15,603 nucleotides of DNA. Source: Parvicella sp963922585. Lineage in GTDB: Bacteria; Bacteroidota; Bacteroidia; Flavobacteriales_D; Parvicellaceae. The notes below the pieces were generated by a model. That model had not been told where the DNA came from. It worked only from the letters and a program-made list of their open reading frames with translations, and did not search any database. Position 1 is the first letter of the stretch. Every line of letters starts with the position of its first letter. The stretch spans positions 1 through 15,603 of the forward strand of contig CAWUIK010000073.1 of the NCBI GenBank assembly GCA_963922585.1, in the 5' to 3' direction. Below are positions 1 to 8,800 of the stretch, in pieces. The translations under genes were made by a program, and so were the position numbers.

Positions 1-30
1 TTGTTCATGTTTGGATATCGAGGTTCAATT

Positions 31-72
31 AAAAAGCCCTACTTCGCTTTTCTTGGAAAAGCTTCGTAGGGC
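31..72 (-). terminator. Intrinsic terminator of ssrA
   Basis: Read on the minus strand, two stem segments, GCCCTAC/GTAGGGC (72-66 with 42-36) and GCTTTTC/GAAAAGC (62-56 with 52-46), flank a symmetric GAA/GAA internal loop and close a short loop. They are followed directly by five U residues (35-31). The GAA/GAA loop could stack as G-A mismatches, giving one long hairpin. It starts four bases after the tmRNA 3' end, so it should terminate ssrA. Confidence 0.9.
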
Positions 73-75
73 GAA

Positions 76-474
76 GGTGGAGCCGGAGGGGTTCGAACCC
101 TCGTCCAAACGAGGAACAACCAAGATTTCTACATGTTTATTTTGTGATTAATTTTCGACTATAGTCTGAGCACAAACACCCCAACTAAAGCTTATTTTCT
201 ATAGTTTCGTATCGGCCTCGAAAAACGACCTCAACTAGTTCAAGCCAACGATACCCATTGTTATAGACCGTTGAACGGGTAGTCTATAACCGGGCAACTT
301 GTCCGCGTACCTTGTACGGGGATTAAGCCCTGTCACATCTAGTGATTAGGCAGCAAGTGCGTAGTTGTTTTCTCCGTTTAAAGAGAGTGAGAATTCAGAT
401 TAACGAGCTAGATTCACAATGCTCGACATGCTTACTTCATCATTTCACCCGCAGTCAAATCCAAGGTCGGCCCC
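76..474 (-). ncRNA. ssrA: Transfer-messenger RNA (tmRNA)
   Basis: This is the ribosome-rescue tmRNA, which works with SmpB to release stalled ribosomes and tag their products for proteolysis. The 5' end GGGGCCG (474-468) pairs with CGGCTCC (85-79) as a tRNA-like acceptor stem with one G-U pair, followed by discriminator A at 78. A perfect T-arm, GAGGG-TTCGAAC-CCCTC, lies just before it. The genome reads CCT rather than CCA after the discriminator, so the terminal A must be added after transcription. The tag reading frame lies at 375-346. A clear H-type pseudoknot is visible: stem GTTATAGAC/GTCTATAAC (290-282 with 268-260), whose loop TACCC (281-277) can pair with GGGTA (256-252) just downstream. 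The roughly 399 nt length is usual for the family. Confidence 0.96.
346..375 (-). other. tmRNA proteolysis-tag reading frame
   Basis: The mRNA-like part of ssrA reads GENNYALAA then TAA on the minus strand. It ends in the hydrophobic ALAA degron recognised by ClpXP-type proteases and resembles known Bacteroidota tags. The resume codon is inferred to be GGA at 375-373; the preceding codon would be AAC. Together with the alanine added from the tRNA-like domain, the appended tag would be A-GENNYALAA. Confidence 0.9.
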
Positions 475-495
475 AAATGATTATGTATTTAAATA

Positions 496-528
496 CAAAA
501 ATAACTAATTTAACGCTATATTTTCCAA
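496..528 (-). promoter_or_regulatory. Probable ssrA promoter
   Basis: On the minus strand, TATTTTTG (503-496) matches the Bacteroidota -7 box TAnnTTTG. A TTG (528-526) lies 22 bases upstream, within the spacing reported for Flavobacterium promoters. The predicted start, near 490, leaves a short 5' leader to be removed by RNase P before the mature end at 474. It rests on motif matching only. Confidence 0.5.
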
Positions 529-732
529 CTAAAGGCAATTATTAATGCCTACTTGTTTTTTTATTAATCAAAATAGTTTTAAACTTATATTGAAAAATTG
601 ACTTTATTAAGTCTTAATATTAAAAAGTATCTATTTAAAAATTCAATTCTTTTTCCTCTTAAAGACTGAATTAAAAAACTTTTTGTAATTTCACAATTCT
701 AAATTATAGAAGAATTAAAAGCACGGAAAAAG

Positions 733-1944
733 ATGAAAATTGGAATCATAAGAGAAGGAAAAACACCACCAGATAAAAGAGTACCTCTATCACCAGAACA
801 ATGCGAAACTATTCTAAATGATTATCCACAAGTGGAATTGTTTGTTCAGAAAAGTGAGATTAGAAAATTTAAAGATTCTGAATATGAAAGATTAGGTATC
901 GCTGTTGTAGATTCTGTTGAACATTGTGATGTATTACTAGGTGTAAAAGAAGTACCGAAGAATGAATTGATTCCCAACAAAAAATATTTTTTCTTCTCTC
1001 ATACTTTCAAAAAACAACCTTACAATAGAGATTTACTAAAAGCAATTATTGATAAAAACATTCAATTAATAGATTGGGAAGTAATTACCAATTCGAAAGG
1101 ACAAAGATTGATTGCCTTTGGAAGATATGCTGGAATCGTTGGATGTTATAATGGCTTTCTAACTTATGGAAAAAAGTCAGGAAAATATAATTTAAAACCT
1201 GCTCACCAATGTGAAGATAGAGCAGAAATGGAAGCTGAGTTGAACAATGTCCAACTTCCTAATAACTTTAAAGTAGTTATTACTGGTAAAGGAAGAGTAG
1301 GTGGAGGAGCTATTGAAACAATTTCTTGTATGCCACAAATCAAAGAAGTAAGTCCAGGAGATTTTTTATCTAAAACATTTGACCACCCAATTTATACGAT
1401 TTTAAATGTGGAGGATTACAACAAAACAAAAGACGGTACTGCATTTGATAAAAAACTATTTTACAGCGACCCATCTCAAAATTTTGAATCTAATTTTATG
1501 CCTTACGCACAAGTTGCTGACATGTATATTGCCTGTCATTATTGGGATAACAAAGCACCATATATTTTCACTAGAGAAGATGCAAAAAACCCACACTGGA
1601 AAATACAAGTAGTTGCTGATGTGAGTTGTGATATCGATTGTGCAGTTGCTTGTACCATAAAGCCTTCTACAATAGCTGATCCAATATACGGATACAACCC
1701 CCAAACTGAAAAAGAAGACGATTTTTTGAAAGAAGGAGTAATTGCTGTTATGGCTGTAGATAATCTTCCTTGTGAGTTACCTAAAGATGCTTCTGTAGAT
1801 TTTGGAGAAATGTTTATTGATTATGTTTTAGAGCCTCTTTTAGGAAACGATCCAGAAGAGATTATAGAGAGAGCATCGCAAACAAAAGATGGTAAATTAA
1901 CGCCTCATTTTGCTTATTTACAAGATTATTTGGATGGAAAATGA
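733..1944 (+). CDS. Saccharopine dehydrogenase (LYS1-type)-like NAD(P)-dependent oxidoreductase
   Basis: This 403-residue cytoplasmic protein belongs to the alanine dehydrogenase/transhydrogenase fold and most resembles LYS1-type saccharopine dehydrogenase, which oxidises saccharopine to lysine and 2-oxoglutarate. An AlaDH/PNT-like N-terminal domain (about 1-130) carries R16 in PPDKRVPLSP, K72 in GVKEVP and H90 in FFFSHTFK. Their context matches the conserved Arg and the Lys/His pair of yeast Lys1. The Rossmann loop GKGRVGGG is at 185-192, and VVADVSCDID near 295 is another LYS1-like segment. The length suits the family. The start is an ATG after an A-rich stretch (GGAAAAAG). No other lysine-pathway gene is nearby, so the true substrate is uncertain; a related amino- or imino-acid dehydrogenase is possible. 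Its 3' end overlaps the convergent lipase gene by 19 bp. Confidence 0.8.
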   Translation: MKIGIIREGKTPPDKRVPLSPEQCETILNDYPQVELFVQKSEIRKFKDSEYERLGIAVVDSVEHCDVLLGVKEVPKNELIPNKKYFFFSHTFKKQPYNRDLLKAIIDKNIQLIDWEVITNSKGQRLIAFGRYAGIVGCYNGFLTYGKKSGKYNLKPAHQCEDRAEMEAELNNVQLPNNFKVVITGKGRVGGGAIETISCMPQIKEVSPGDFLSKTFDHPIYTILNVEDYNKTKDGTAFDKKLFYSDPSQNFESNFMPYAQVADMYIACHYWDNKAPYIFTREDAKNPHWKIQVVADVSCDIDCAVACTIKPSTIADPIYGYNPQTEKEDDFLKEGVIAVMAVDNLPCELPKDASVDFGEMFIDYVLEPLLGNDPEEIIERASQTKDGKLTPHFAYLQDYLDGK

Positions 1945-3026
1945 TTTTTTTCCAATTCATTCAACAGAAACAAATAGGCTTTTAGAAAATGATGTAAAAA
2001 TAAATCATCTTCGGTATCTTTAAATTTTTCTTTATAAGCATCGCTTGGGAATAGAACAATTGTATTTCCAGTTCTTGTGTATGCAAAGGTTTCGGAAAAT
2101 TCAGGAATAGAATTTGGATCAAGTTCTAACAACTTCATTGTTTTTTTACCCAAATATTTTTTGTGATTTCTTTGCGATTTCCTTGCAGGTTTGTTGAGAC
2201 GTTTATAAACATATTTCAAAACTAATTTCCTAATTGGCTTTTCATCTTTCACTTTGGATTTAAAATCAGAAAAAGGATTAGTAACGTTGTAATCACTTGA
2301 GGTTTGAATACTATTGGGAGTTTCGGGAACCCAATCAGCAGCATTTACGACATTATAACTCCAACCTAATTGAGTCAAACTTTCGTATTCGTATGCATAG
2401 TATAAATTCCCAGGTTTTGGAGCAGCACTTGAATAGGTCTTAAATTGAATGTCTTTTGGAACATTTTCATCATGAAGTATCAATGAAGTAAGCAGATTAG
2501 CAACTACCCCACCCTGACTATGTCCTGTGATTACAAAATCTCTAATTCCTGATTTATATAAAGAGTCTATTTTGGGAAATATATCCTGATACAGATGAAC
2601 AGAGCAAATAAGCCAACCAGCATGAATAGAAGCTTCTGGGTGAGCAGCAAGTTCATAATCATACTTTTGATTGTCATTCAAAGTCAATGTCCCTTTTGCT
2701 GGTAACATCGCACTAAATCCATTTGCTAACCAACTTCTATTTGTATTGGTAGTTCCTCTAATCGATATCACAGCAATATTTTGATTTATCCACAAATCCC
2801 ACCTATTGTCGAATCCAATAATTTGTGATCGATATAACATTTTAAACCTCTCAGGCGGAGGAACATTTGGATGAAAAGTACTATCTACATTAGAAATAGC
2901 AGCAATATAAAGCATTTCTCTATATTCTTTTATATCAAAACCAGATTGTAACTTGGTGTCTTGAGCTTGAATATACTTTTGAAACAAAAAAGAAAAGACA
3001 AATAGAATAACAATATACCTAAACAC
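1926..3026 (-). CDS. Secreted class-3 lipase family protein
   Basis: A 366-residue alpha/beta hydrolase of the fungal-type lipase class 3 family, which hydrolyses ester bonds of acylglycerols or related lipids. A signal peptide (about 1-22, hydrophobic run ending YIQAQ) sends it to the periplasm or beyond. The nucleophile elbow GHSQGG has S170. The oxyanion-hole segment ISIRGTTN is at 87-94. D231 in NAADWVP and H345 or H346 in the C-terminal FLHHFL segment are plausible remaining triad members. The start is GTG at 3026: no ATG precedes residue 39, and only this start keeps the signal peptide. It begins two bases after the nadE stop, so the two are probably translationally coupled in one transcript. 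It carries no T9SS sorting domain, ending in HFPSK. Substrate is unknown. Confidence 0.82.
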   Translation of the reverse strand: MFRYIVILFVFSFLFQKYIQAQDTKLQSGFDIKEYREMLYIAAISNVDSTFHPNVPPPERFKMLYRSQIIGFDNRWDLWINQNIAVISIRGTTNTNRSWLANGFSAMLPAKGTLTLNDNQKYDYELAAHPEASIHAGWLICSVHLYQDIFPKIDSLYKSGIRDFVITGHSQGGVVANLLTSLILHDENVPKDIQFKTYSSAAPKPGNLYYAYEYESLTQLGWSYNVVNAADWVPETPNSIQTSSDYNVTNPFSDFKSKVKDEKPIRKLVLKYVYKRLNKPARKSQRNHKKYLGKKTMKLLELDPNSIPEFSETFAYTRTGNTIVLFPSDAYKEKFKDTEDDLFLHHFLKAYLFLLNELEKNHFPSK

Positions 3027-3028
3027 TT

Positions 3029-3817
3029 TTATTGGATTTTTAATTTTAAAGATAAAGGAATTTCACAAACGGGTATAGGATCCATTTTGTGTTTATTTGC
3101 TTTATGTCTTGCTAAATATATGTTCATCACTTCTTCTTGTCTTTCTGTAAGCGCATATTTTTCGTCATTTTCAATATACAACATTGCCCACTCTAATTCT
3201 GGATAAGTTGCCCCAATTTGATCTTCATCACTCATATCATTATCCCAAAGGCCATCCGTTGGTTTTGCATTTTGTATAGAACTTACAATATTTAGTTCTT
3301 TTGCTAATTCATATACTTCTGTTTTCATCAAATCTGCAATGGGTGAAATATCTACACCACCATCACCATATTTGGTATAAAAACCTACCCCAAAATCTTC
3401 TACTTTATTTCCAGTACCTGCTACCAAATATCCATAATGACTGGCATAAGCATACAAAGTTGTCATTCTCAATCGACTTCTTACATTAGCCATCGTCAAA
3501 TCATCTTGAATATCTTTTGGATAATCCTCACACATTTTTTCAAAAGTTGGTGTTAAATCCTGAACAAATCCTTTTGTATTTGGAAAATGATTACCTAACC
3601 AATTGATATGTTCGTTACTTCTATCGAATTGATTTAAGGGTTGTAAAATAGGCATATTTAACAAAATCACTTTCTTCCCTGTCATTGCGCATAAAGTAGA
3701 AGTGACAGCACTGTCAATACCTCCAGAAATACCCACTACAAAACCTTTGATGTTTGCCTTATTGGCATAATCGTCCAACCATTTTACAATATGATTTATT
3801 ACATTCTTTGTTTCCAT
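3029..3817 (-). CDS. nadE: NH3-dependent NAD+ synthetase
   Basis: This cytoplasmic enzyme catalyses the last step of NAD+ synthesis, converting deamido-NAD+ to NAD+ with ATP and ammonia. The 262-residue protein has the N-type ATP pyrophosphatase P-loop SGGIDS at 31-36. Other conserved NadE segments are NVRSRLRM (111-118), GTGNKVED (134-141) and the GDGGVD loop (151-156). No nitrilase-like glutaminase domain is present, so it should use free ammonia. The start is an ATG with A/T-rich sequence upstream. It heads a minus-strand pair with the lipase gene. nadE near gldB is a familiar arrangement in gliding Bacteroidota and supports the identification of both. Confidence 0.96.
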   Translation of the reverse strand: METKNVINHIVKWLDDYANKANIKGFVVGISGGIDSAVTSTLCAMTGKKVILLNMPILQPLNQFDRSNEHINWLGNHFPNTKGFVQDLTPTFEKMCEDYPKDIQDDLTMANVRSRLRMTTLYAYASHYGYLVAGTGNKVEDFGVGFYTKYGDGGVDISPIADLMKTEVYELAKELNIVSSIQNAKPTDGLWDNDMSDEDQIGATYPELEWAMLYIENDEKYALTERQEEVMNIYLARHKANKHKMDPIPVCEIPLSLKLKIQ

Positions 3818-3821
3818 AGTA

Positions 3822-3861
3822 AAATAAAAAAATCCTGCTAAGAAAGTTCAAAGCAGGATTT
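3822..3861 (-). terminator. Intrinsic terminator after the beta-barrel gene
   Basis: A perfect 10-bp inverted repeat, AAATCCTGCT/AGCAGGATTT (3861-3852 and 3839-3830), encloses a 12-nt loop and is followed on the minus strand by a T-rich tract (3830-3821). It lies between the 3' end of the outer-membrane protein gene and the nadE start. It therefore separates the beta-barrel transcript from the nadE-lipase unit. Confidence 0.88.
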
Positions 3862-3883
3862 AAAAATATTAAATTTATTACAA

Positions 3884-4747
3884 TTAAAACAATATTCCAA
3901 CAGTAACACTAACTGCTCCTGGAATTGCTTTTTGTCCTGCTGACTTAAATGTACCTGGTTGGAGTACATCTTCCTTTTGAATAAACTTATCATTGCCTCT
4001 TAATGCATTTAAGAAGTAATGGTTGTAATGAACTCCAAAAAATAAGGAAGTACTACCAGAAATATTGTATTCTGCTCCTCCACCAATTTTGATTCCCATG
4101 TTAAAAATTCCCATGCTCTTTGAAGCATCCAAATCTTCGTTTGTAGCCTGCACTCTATTGATTGTCAACACGGTATCCACAGTAGTAAATGATACTGCAT
4201 TAACTTCATCTGTAACTACTTTTCCTTTAGTTAGAATATTAATATTTACTCCAAACTCACCGAAATATGTCATATAACCAATTTCATTAGTTTTCATTTT
4301 TAAAGTTAATGGAATATTAATGAAATTACCTCTCAAAGATCTATAATTCAACTCAAATAATCTTTGTGTGGAATCTACAGAACCATTGGTGTTATCAGAT
4401 AAGTCAACAAACTCTTCATTTAAATCCAATACATATCTAGTTGTTCCTGCTGCTGAAGCAGAGTTGTAATCTAGTTTGTATGCTTGTGAAAGTAAGTTTA
4501 ACCCTGTCACAACAGAAACTGTTTTATTTAATCTAAACTCTAATTGTAGTCCCCAAGCGTATCCAACACCTGTACCATTGTTTAGCAATTCTTTTTTGTC
4601 TTCTGGATTCAACCAATTGAAAGATAAATCTCCTTTCAATCCAAATCTAAAGTTTTTGATATCATTATCTTCTGTAACTGAAACTTGCGCTGTATTTATT
4701 GTGTTTATTCCCAATAAAACTGCGATTACTAGTAATGTTTTTTTCAT
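3884..4747 (-). CDS. Outer-membrane beta-barrel protein (PorT-like family)
   Basis: A 287-residue protein with a clear Sec signal peptide (MKKTLLVIAVLLGINTINTA, cleavage probably before QVS). The rest is a run of amphipathic beta strands typical of the small outer-membrane barrels common in Bacteroidota: FRFGLKGDLSFNW, VGYAWGLQLEFRLN, SVVTGLNLLSQAYKLDY, FGVHYNHYFLNALRG. It ends VSVTVGILF with the terminal aromatic residue expected of a barrel protein. Broadly similar proteins are annotated 'porin family' or 'PorT family', but nothing shows it is PorT/SprT itself. It is monocistronic, divergent from gldB, with a terminator just downstream. Function is unknown; an adaptor, channel or structural role are all possible. 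Confidence 0.8.
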   Translation of the reverse strand: MKKTLLVIAVLLGINTINTAQVSVTEDNDIKNFRFGLKGDLSFNWLNPEDKKELLNNGTGVGYAWGLQLEFRLNKTVSVVTGLNLLSQAYKLDYNSASAAGTTRYVLDLNEEFVDLSDNTNGSVDSTQRLFELNYRSLRGNFINIPLTLKMKTNEIGYMTYFGEFGVNINILTKGKVVTDEVNAVSFTTVDTVLTINRVQATNEDLDASKSMGIFNMGIKIGGGAEYNISGSTSLFFGVHYNHYFLNALRGNDKFIQKEDVLQPGTFKSAGQKAIPGAVSVTVGILF

Positions 4748-4824
4748 TTTATTTTTATTATATGTAGCAAAGATGCTAATTTAGTTTGCAAATTTATGAT
4801 AAATTTACATTTTTAAAACCTATT
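4748..4824. promoter_or_regulatory. Divergent promoter region, barrel gene / gldB
   Basis: On the plus strand, TTTG (4785-4788) is followed after 17 bases by TACATTTT (4806-4813), a seven-of-eight match to TAnnTTTG. This would start gldB transcripts near 4818. On the minus strand two -7 candidates serve the barrel gene: TAAATTTG (4796-4789) and CATCTTTG (4775-4768). The opposing elements overlap, so the two promoters may compete. Confidence 0.45.
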
Positions 4825-5868
4825 ATGACGAAATTGATGAAATTTATCACAAAAAGAACTTATTATCTTATTTATTGTTTCTTATTCTTAATTGTTTCTT
4901 GTTCTGACAACAAACTTGATGTTGATGTTAGCGATATCGAAGTGAATTTGGAATTAAAAAGAATGGAACAAGATATTTTTAACACTAAAGAAAAAAACGC
5001 CACTGATCAAAATCAAATGCTTATTGAAAACTATGGATGGCTTTATGAGGCTTTTATGATGGATATGATTGGTGAGGGATCTCCATACGACCCTATGGCA
5101 CCTGAATATTTGAAAGGTTTTTCTTCTCATCAAGACATGCTTCAAATTTTCAATGAAACACAAAAAGAATTTTCTGACTTTACAAGTTTTCACTCTGAAT
5201 TAGAACAAAGTTTTAAATATTACAAATACTATTTCCCAGACAGCACACTACCAAGGATTATAACTTTTTACAGTAATTTTAACGCAAACATTCTTCCTTA
5301 CGAAAATAATATAGCCATTGGTTTAGATATGTATTTAGGTACTGATCATGAAATTATTAAAGGTTTGCCAATAGAATTTTTTCCGCAATACATCAAAGAC
5401 AAAATGACATCTGAGTATTTGGTTGCGGATGCTATGAAAGCATGGCTGATGAATAAATTTGCACCAAGCATTAAAGATGGCGATGATTTTTTAAGTACTA
5501 TTATTACTTTGGGGAAAGTTATGTATCTCCTAGACGCAATGTTACCTTTTGAAGAAGATTACATAAAATTTGGTTGTACTAAAGAACAAATGGAATGGTG
5601 TTTTTATCAAGAAAAAAATATTTGGAAAACATTAATAGATTCAAAAGTATTATATTCAAAAGATAAAGGATTGATTTTGCAATATGTTTCTGAAGGACCT
5701 TTCACCAAAGGAATGCCTCATGAATCACCCTCTAAATTAGGAGTTTGGCTAGGTTGGCAAATAGTAAAAGATTATGTAGATCACAAAGATGTAAGTGTTT
5801 TGGATTTACTTCAACAAAAGAGCCCTAAAGTAATTTTGAAATCCTATACACAAGGTGATAGAGAATAA
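4825..5868 (+). CDS. gldB: Gliding motility lipoprotein GldB
   Basis: GldB is a membrane lipoprotein needed for gliding motility and T9SS function in Flavobacterium. The protein has a lipoprotein signal: basic residues (KFITKR), a hydrophobic run, then lipobox IVSC with the lipidated Cys at residue 26. Family-typical stretches follow: KYYFPDS, LDMYLGTDHE, GKVMYLLDAMLP, KEQMEWCFYQEKNIW, and the strongly conserved ESPSKLGVWLGWQIV near the C-terminus. Length, 347 residues, is close to known GldB. The reading frame stays open back to a TTG at 4786, but that would put the start inside the promoter and spoil the signal peptide. ATG at 4825 is chosen; ATG at 4837 is also credible. gldC, which usually follows gldB, is absent; the next gene is convergent, 16 bp away. 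Confidence 0.93.
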   Translation: MTKLMKFITKRTYYLIYCFLFLIVSCSDNKLDVDVSDIEVNLELKRMEQDIFNTKEKNATDQNQMLIENYGWLYEAFMMDMIGEGSPYDPMAPEYLKGFSSHQDMLQIFNETQKEFSDFTSFHSELEQSFKYYKYYFPDSTLPRIITFYSNFNANILPYENNIAIGLDMYLGTDHEIIKGLPIEFFPQYIKDKMTSEYLVADAMKAWLMNKFAPSIKDGDDFLSTIITLGKVMYLLDAMLPFEEDYIKFGCTKEQMEWCFYQEKNIWKTLIDSKVLYSKDKGLILQYVSEGPFTKGMPHESPSKLGVWLGWQIVKDYVDHKDVSVLDLLQQKSPKVILKSYTQGDRE

Positions 5869-5884
5869 AAAATAGATTAAAATT

Positions 5885-8800
5885 TTATATTTTAATTCCG
5901 ATTATACAAATATCATCTACTTGTTCGAAAATTCCTTTCCATTGAGTAAATTCTTTAAATAGAACTTGCTCCTGCTCTTCCATCGAAAGATGCTGTATAG
6001 AAAGCACTAATTTCTTAAAAGGTAGATACTTATACTTCTTACCATTGTCCCCACCAAATTGGTCTGCAAAACCATCTGTAAATGAATACACGACATCTCC
6101 CTCAACAAGTTTTATGACATTATTTTCGAACGGTTTTCTTTCAGCGTATTTTCCAACGGGTTGTTTAGTTGCTTTTACTTCAAACAAAAATAGTTTTTGA
6201 GACGAATCTTCTAAAATAGGTTTAATTATTTCTCCATTCACCTCCATTTCGTTTGTGTCTCTTATTACCCAAAGTGGGTTGTTGGCTCCAGCATATTGCA
6301 CTTCGACATAATCTCCAATGGTTTCATATGAACAGATAGCAATATCCATCCCGTCTTTTACCTCATCTTCCGATTGCTCAAAAGTTTCGATAACTAAGTC
6401 TGTAACTTTATCTAAAATTTTTGCAGGTTCAATTAACCCAAATTCTTTTACAGATCTGTCTAATGCATTACTACAAACCACACTAACCATTGCTCCAGGC
6501 ACGCCATGTCCTGTACAATCTGCTGCAGCAATCAAACTTCGTGAAGATCTATTATTACTCTTTGCAAGGTTCGTCCAATAAAAGTCACCTGCTACAATAT
6601 CTTTTGGTAGAAAAAGTATAAAACTTGTTTTAAAGGTCTCTTGAATTGTTTTTACAGGTGTTAGAATCGCATTCTGCAGTCTTTTTGCATAGTTGATGCT
6701 ATCTGTAATCTCTGCGTTTTTCTCTTCTACAAGATGTTTTTGTTCTTCAGCAAAATCTCTTTGTCTCTCTGCTTCTGCTTTTTGGGCTACTACCTCCTGC
6801 GTTCGTTCGTCAACAATTTGCTCAAGTTTAATGTTTTGTTGTTTGATTCTTCTGATACTCAATCTTACTACAACAAATAAAACACCTGAAAAGATAAATA
6901 CAAACAATAGATATCCCCAAATAGTTCTATACCATGGAGGTAATACAGTAAATTTAAATGAAGTAACTCTTGATTCAATTCCTAAAATATTTTTTGCTTT
7001 TACATGAAAAGTATAAGTTCCTTCGTCCAAAGAATAATCCTTAACCGTTTTTGAAGACCAATCTGACCAATCACTGTCGTATCCTTCTAAATAAAAAGCA
7101 AAAACTGTTTTTTCTTCAGCATAATAACTATTGGCAGTAAAATTAAATTCGAGAAGTTGTTTAGGATTATATTCAAATATCAAATCTTGAATCAAATTCC
7201 CATTTCCTCCAAAAACAAGTGAATCTCCAATTTTTATTTGTCTTATTAGAGCCTCAAAATTCACCTCTTTAGTTTTTATTAAAGATTTATCAAAACTCAT
7301 TAATCCTCCAGGCCCACCCAACCAAGTTATAGTTTCGTTTTGATGGAATACAGAATGAACAATATATTCATCATAACTGAAGAAAAACTCTGGGTGCCAA
7401 ATATGATTTCCTTCACTATCTTTTTGTGTAAATCCAATTTCATAAGTATTATCAACATCTCTAAATAGAACCATCCAAATATTCCCATTTAAATCTTTAT
7501 TGATTCTATGAATTCCTCTACTTCCGTCTGTAAAATCAACTCCAAATTCTTTTGAAATTTCAAATTTTTGCCCAACTTTTTTGTACAATCCATTGTCTGT
7601 TCCAACATAAATCTCATTATCATAATTAAAAATATATGTTTGACCCTCAGGTAGTCCTTGACCTGTATAAAACCTTTCAAAAGTTAATTCATTTTGAAAA
7701 AAAACATCCATGTGCATTTTATAAACACCATCATTGGGTTTAGTTCCTATCCAAATGGTTCCGTCATTTTTAATATTGAAATTAAAGGGTTCACCCTCGC
7801 AGAAACCTTGGATATATTTTATTTCTTCAAACTTCCCTTCATTGTATTCCAAAAGTTGAATACCATCATAATGTAAAACCACAAGATGATTAGGGTTTAA
7901 AGGGGATTGCGCCACATTATAAGGTCCTCCTTCAGTTATACTTACTGCTTTTTCGTCATATTTAAAGACGTCATATAATGAAGATATAAAAATGGAAGTG
8001 TCACTTTCAAAAATCAATTTATTCAAACCAAAGCAATCATGATTGATATCTGATATTTTGATTATTTCACCACTACTGGTCAAATTATACGCACCTCCTC
8101 CAGTTGCAAGGATAATATTATTTTTAAATTCACTAATATCTTCTATTGTTGCTCCATTGAATACACTTTCATATTTCATAACAGGAGAAAGTAAATCTAC
8201 CTTGCTAATTCCATTGGCAGTTCCTAGCCAAAGATTACTCTCTCGATCTAAAAACTGACACAATATAGTTCCATCATTAAGTCCTTTGTTAGGGTTTAAT
8301 AAAAACTTTGGTGTGAAATTTTTATTTAAAACAAGCAAACCATTGACAAATGAACCTAAAGATAAAAACTCATCATTAATGTTGTGAGCAGATTTAAAAC
8401 TAAACTCATCATTGTGATAAACCCAAGTAAGTTTATTGTCTTTTTCAAGAATATATACTCCATTTTGTTCTGTTACTACAATGATTTGTTTGTTGAATTT
8501 TAAAATAGAAGTTATTAATTTATCTTCAAAAAGATTTTCAGCAAAAACTTTTTTAAATGTTCCATTTTCAAAAACAATTAAAGCATTTTCCTTACCTCTG
8601 AAGTAAATTTTATCATCAATTACTGAAACGGCTCCAATTGACTTATTTTGGTCTTTATACTCAGCAATTTTTTGGAAATTTTCATCCAATACGTAAACAA
8701 CATTTAAATAACTAATAACATATCCATTTTTATATCTACTTAAACCCGAAATTGGATTTCTTGAATCTGTATAATTATCACTCAAGTCTTGGAAAGTATA

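Noticed and set aside
342..545. A 67-codon open frame on the plus strand
   Set aside because: It lies almost entirely antisense to the tmRNA, has no start-site signals and no recognisable protein features.
597..620. Short GACTT/AAGTC inverted repeat upstream of the dehydrogenase gene
   Set aside because: Only 5 bp in very AT-rich sequence, with no supporting context.
4786..4824. Longer GldB beginning at TTG 4786
   Set aside because: It would overlap the predicted promoter and place 13 extra residues before a complete lipoprotein signal peptide that begins well at 4825 or 4837.
6318..7007. Plus-strand open frames opposite the phosphatase and coiled-coil coding region
   Set aside because: The minus-strand frame encodes clear SpoIIE and coiled-coil motifs; the antisense frames are compositional shadows without starts or domains.
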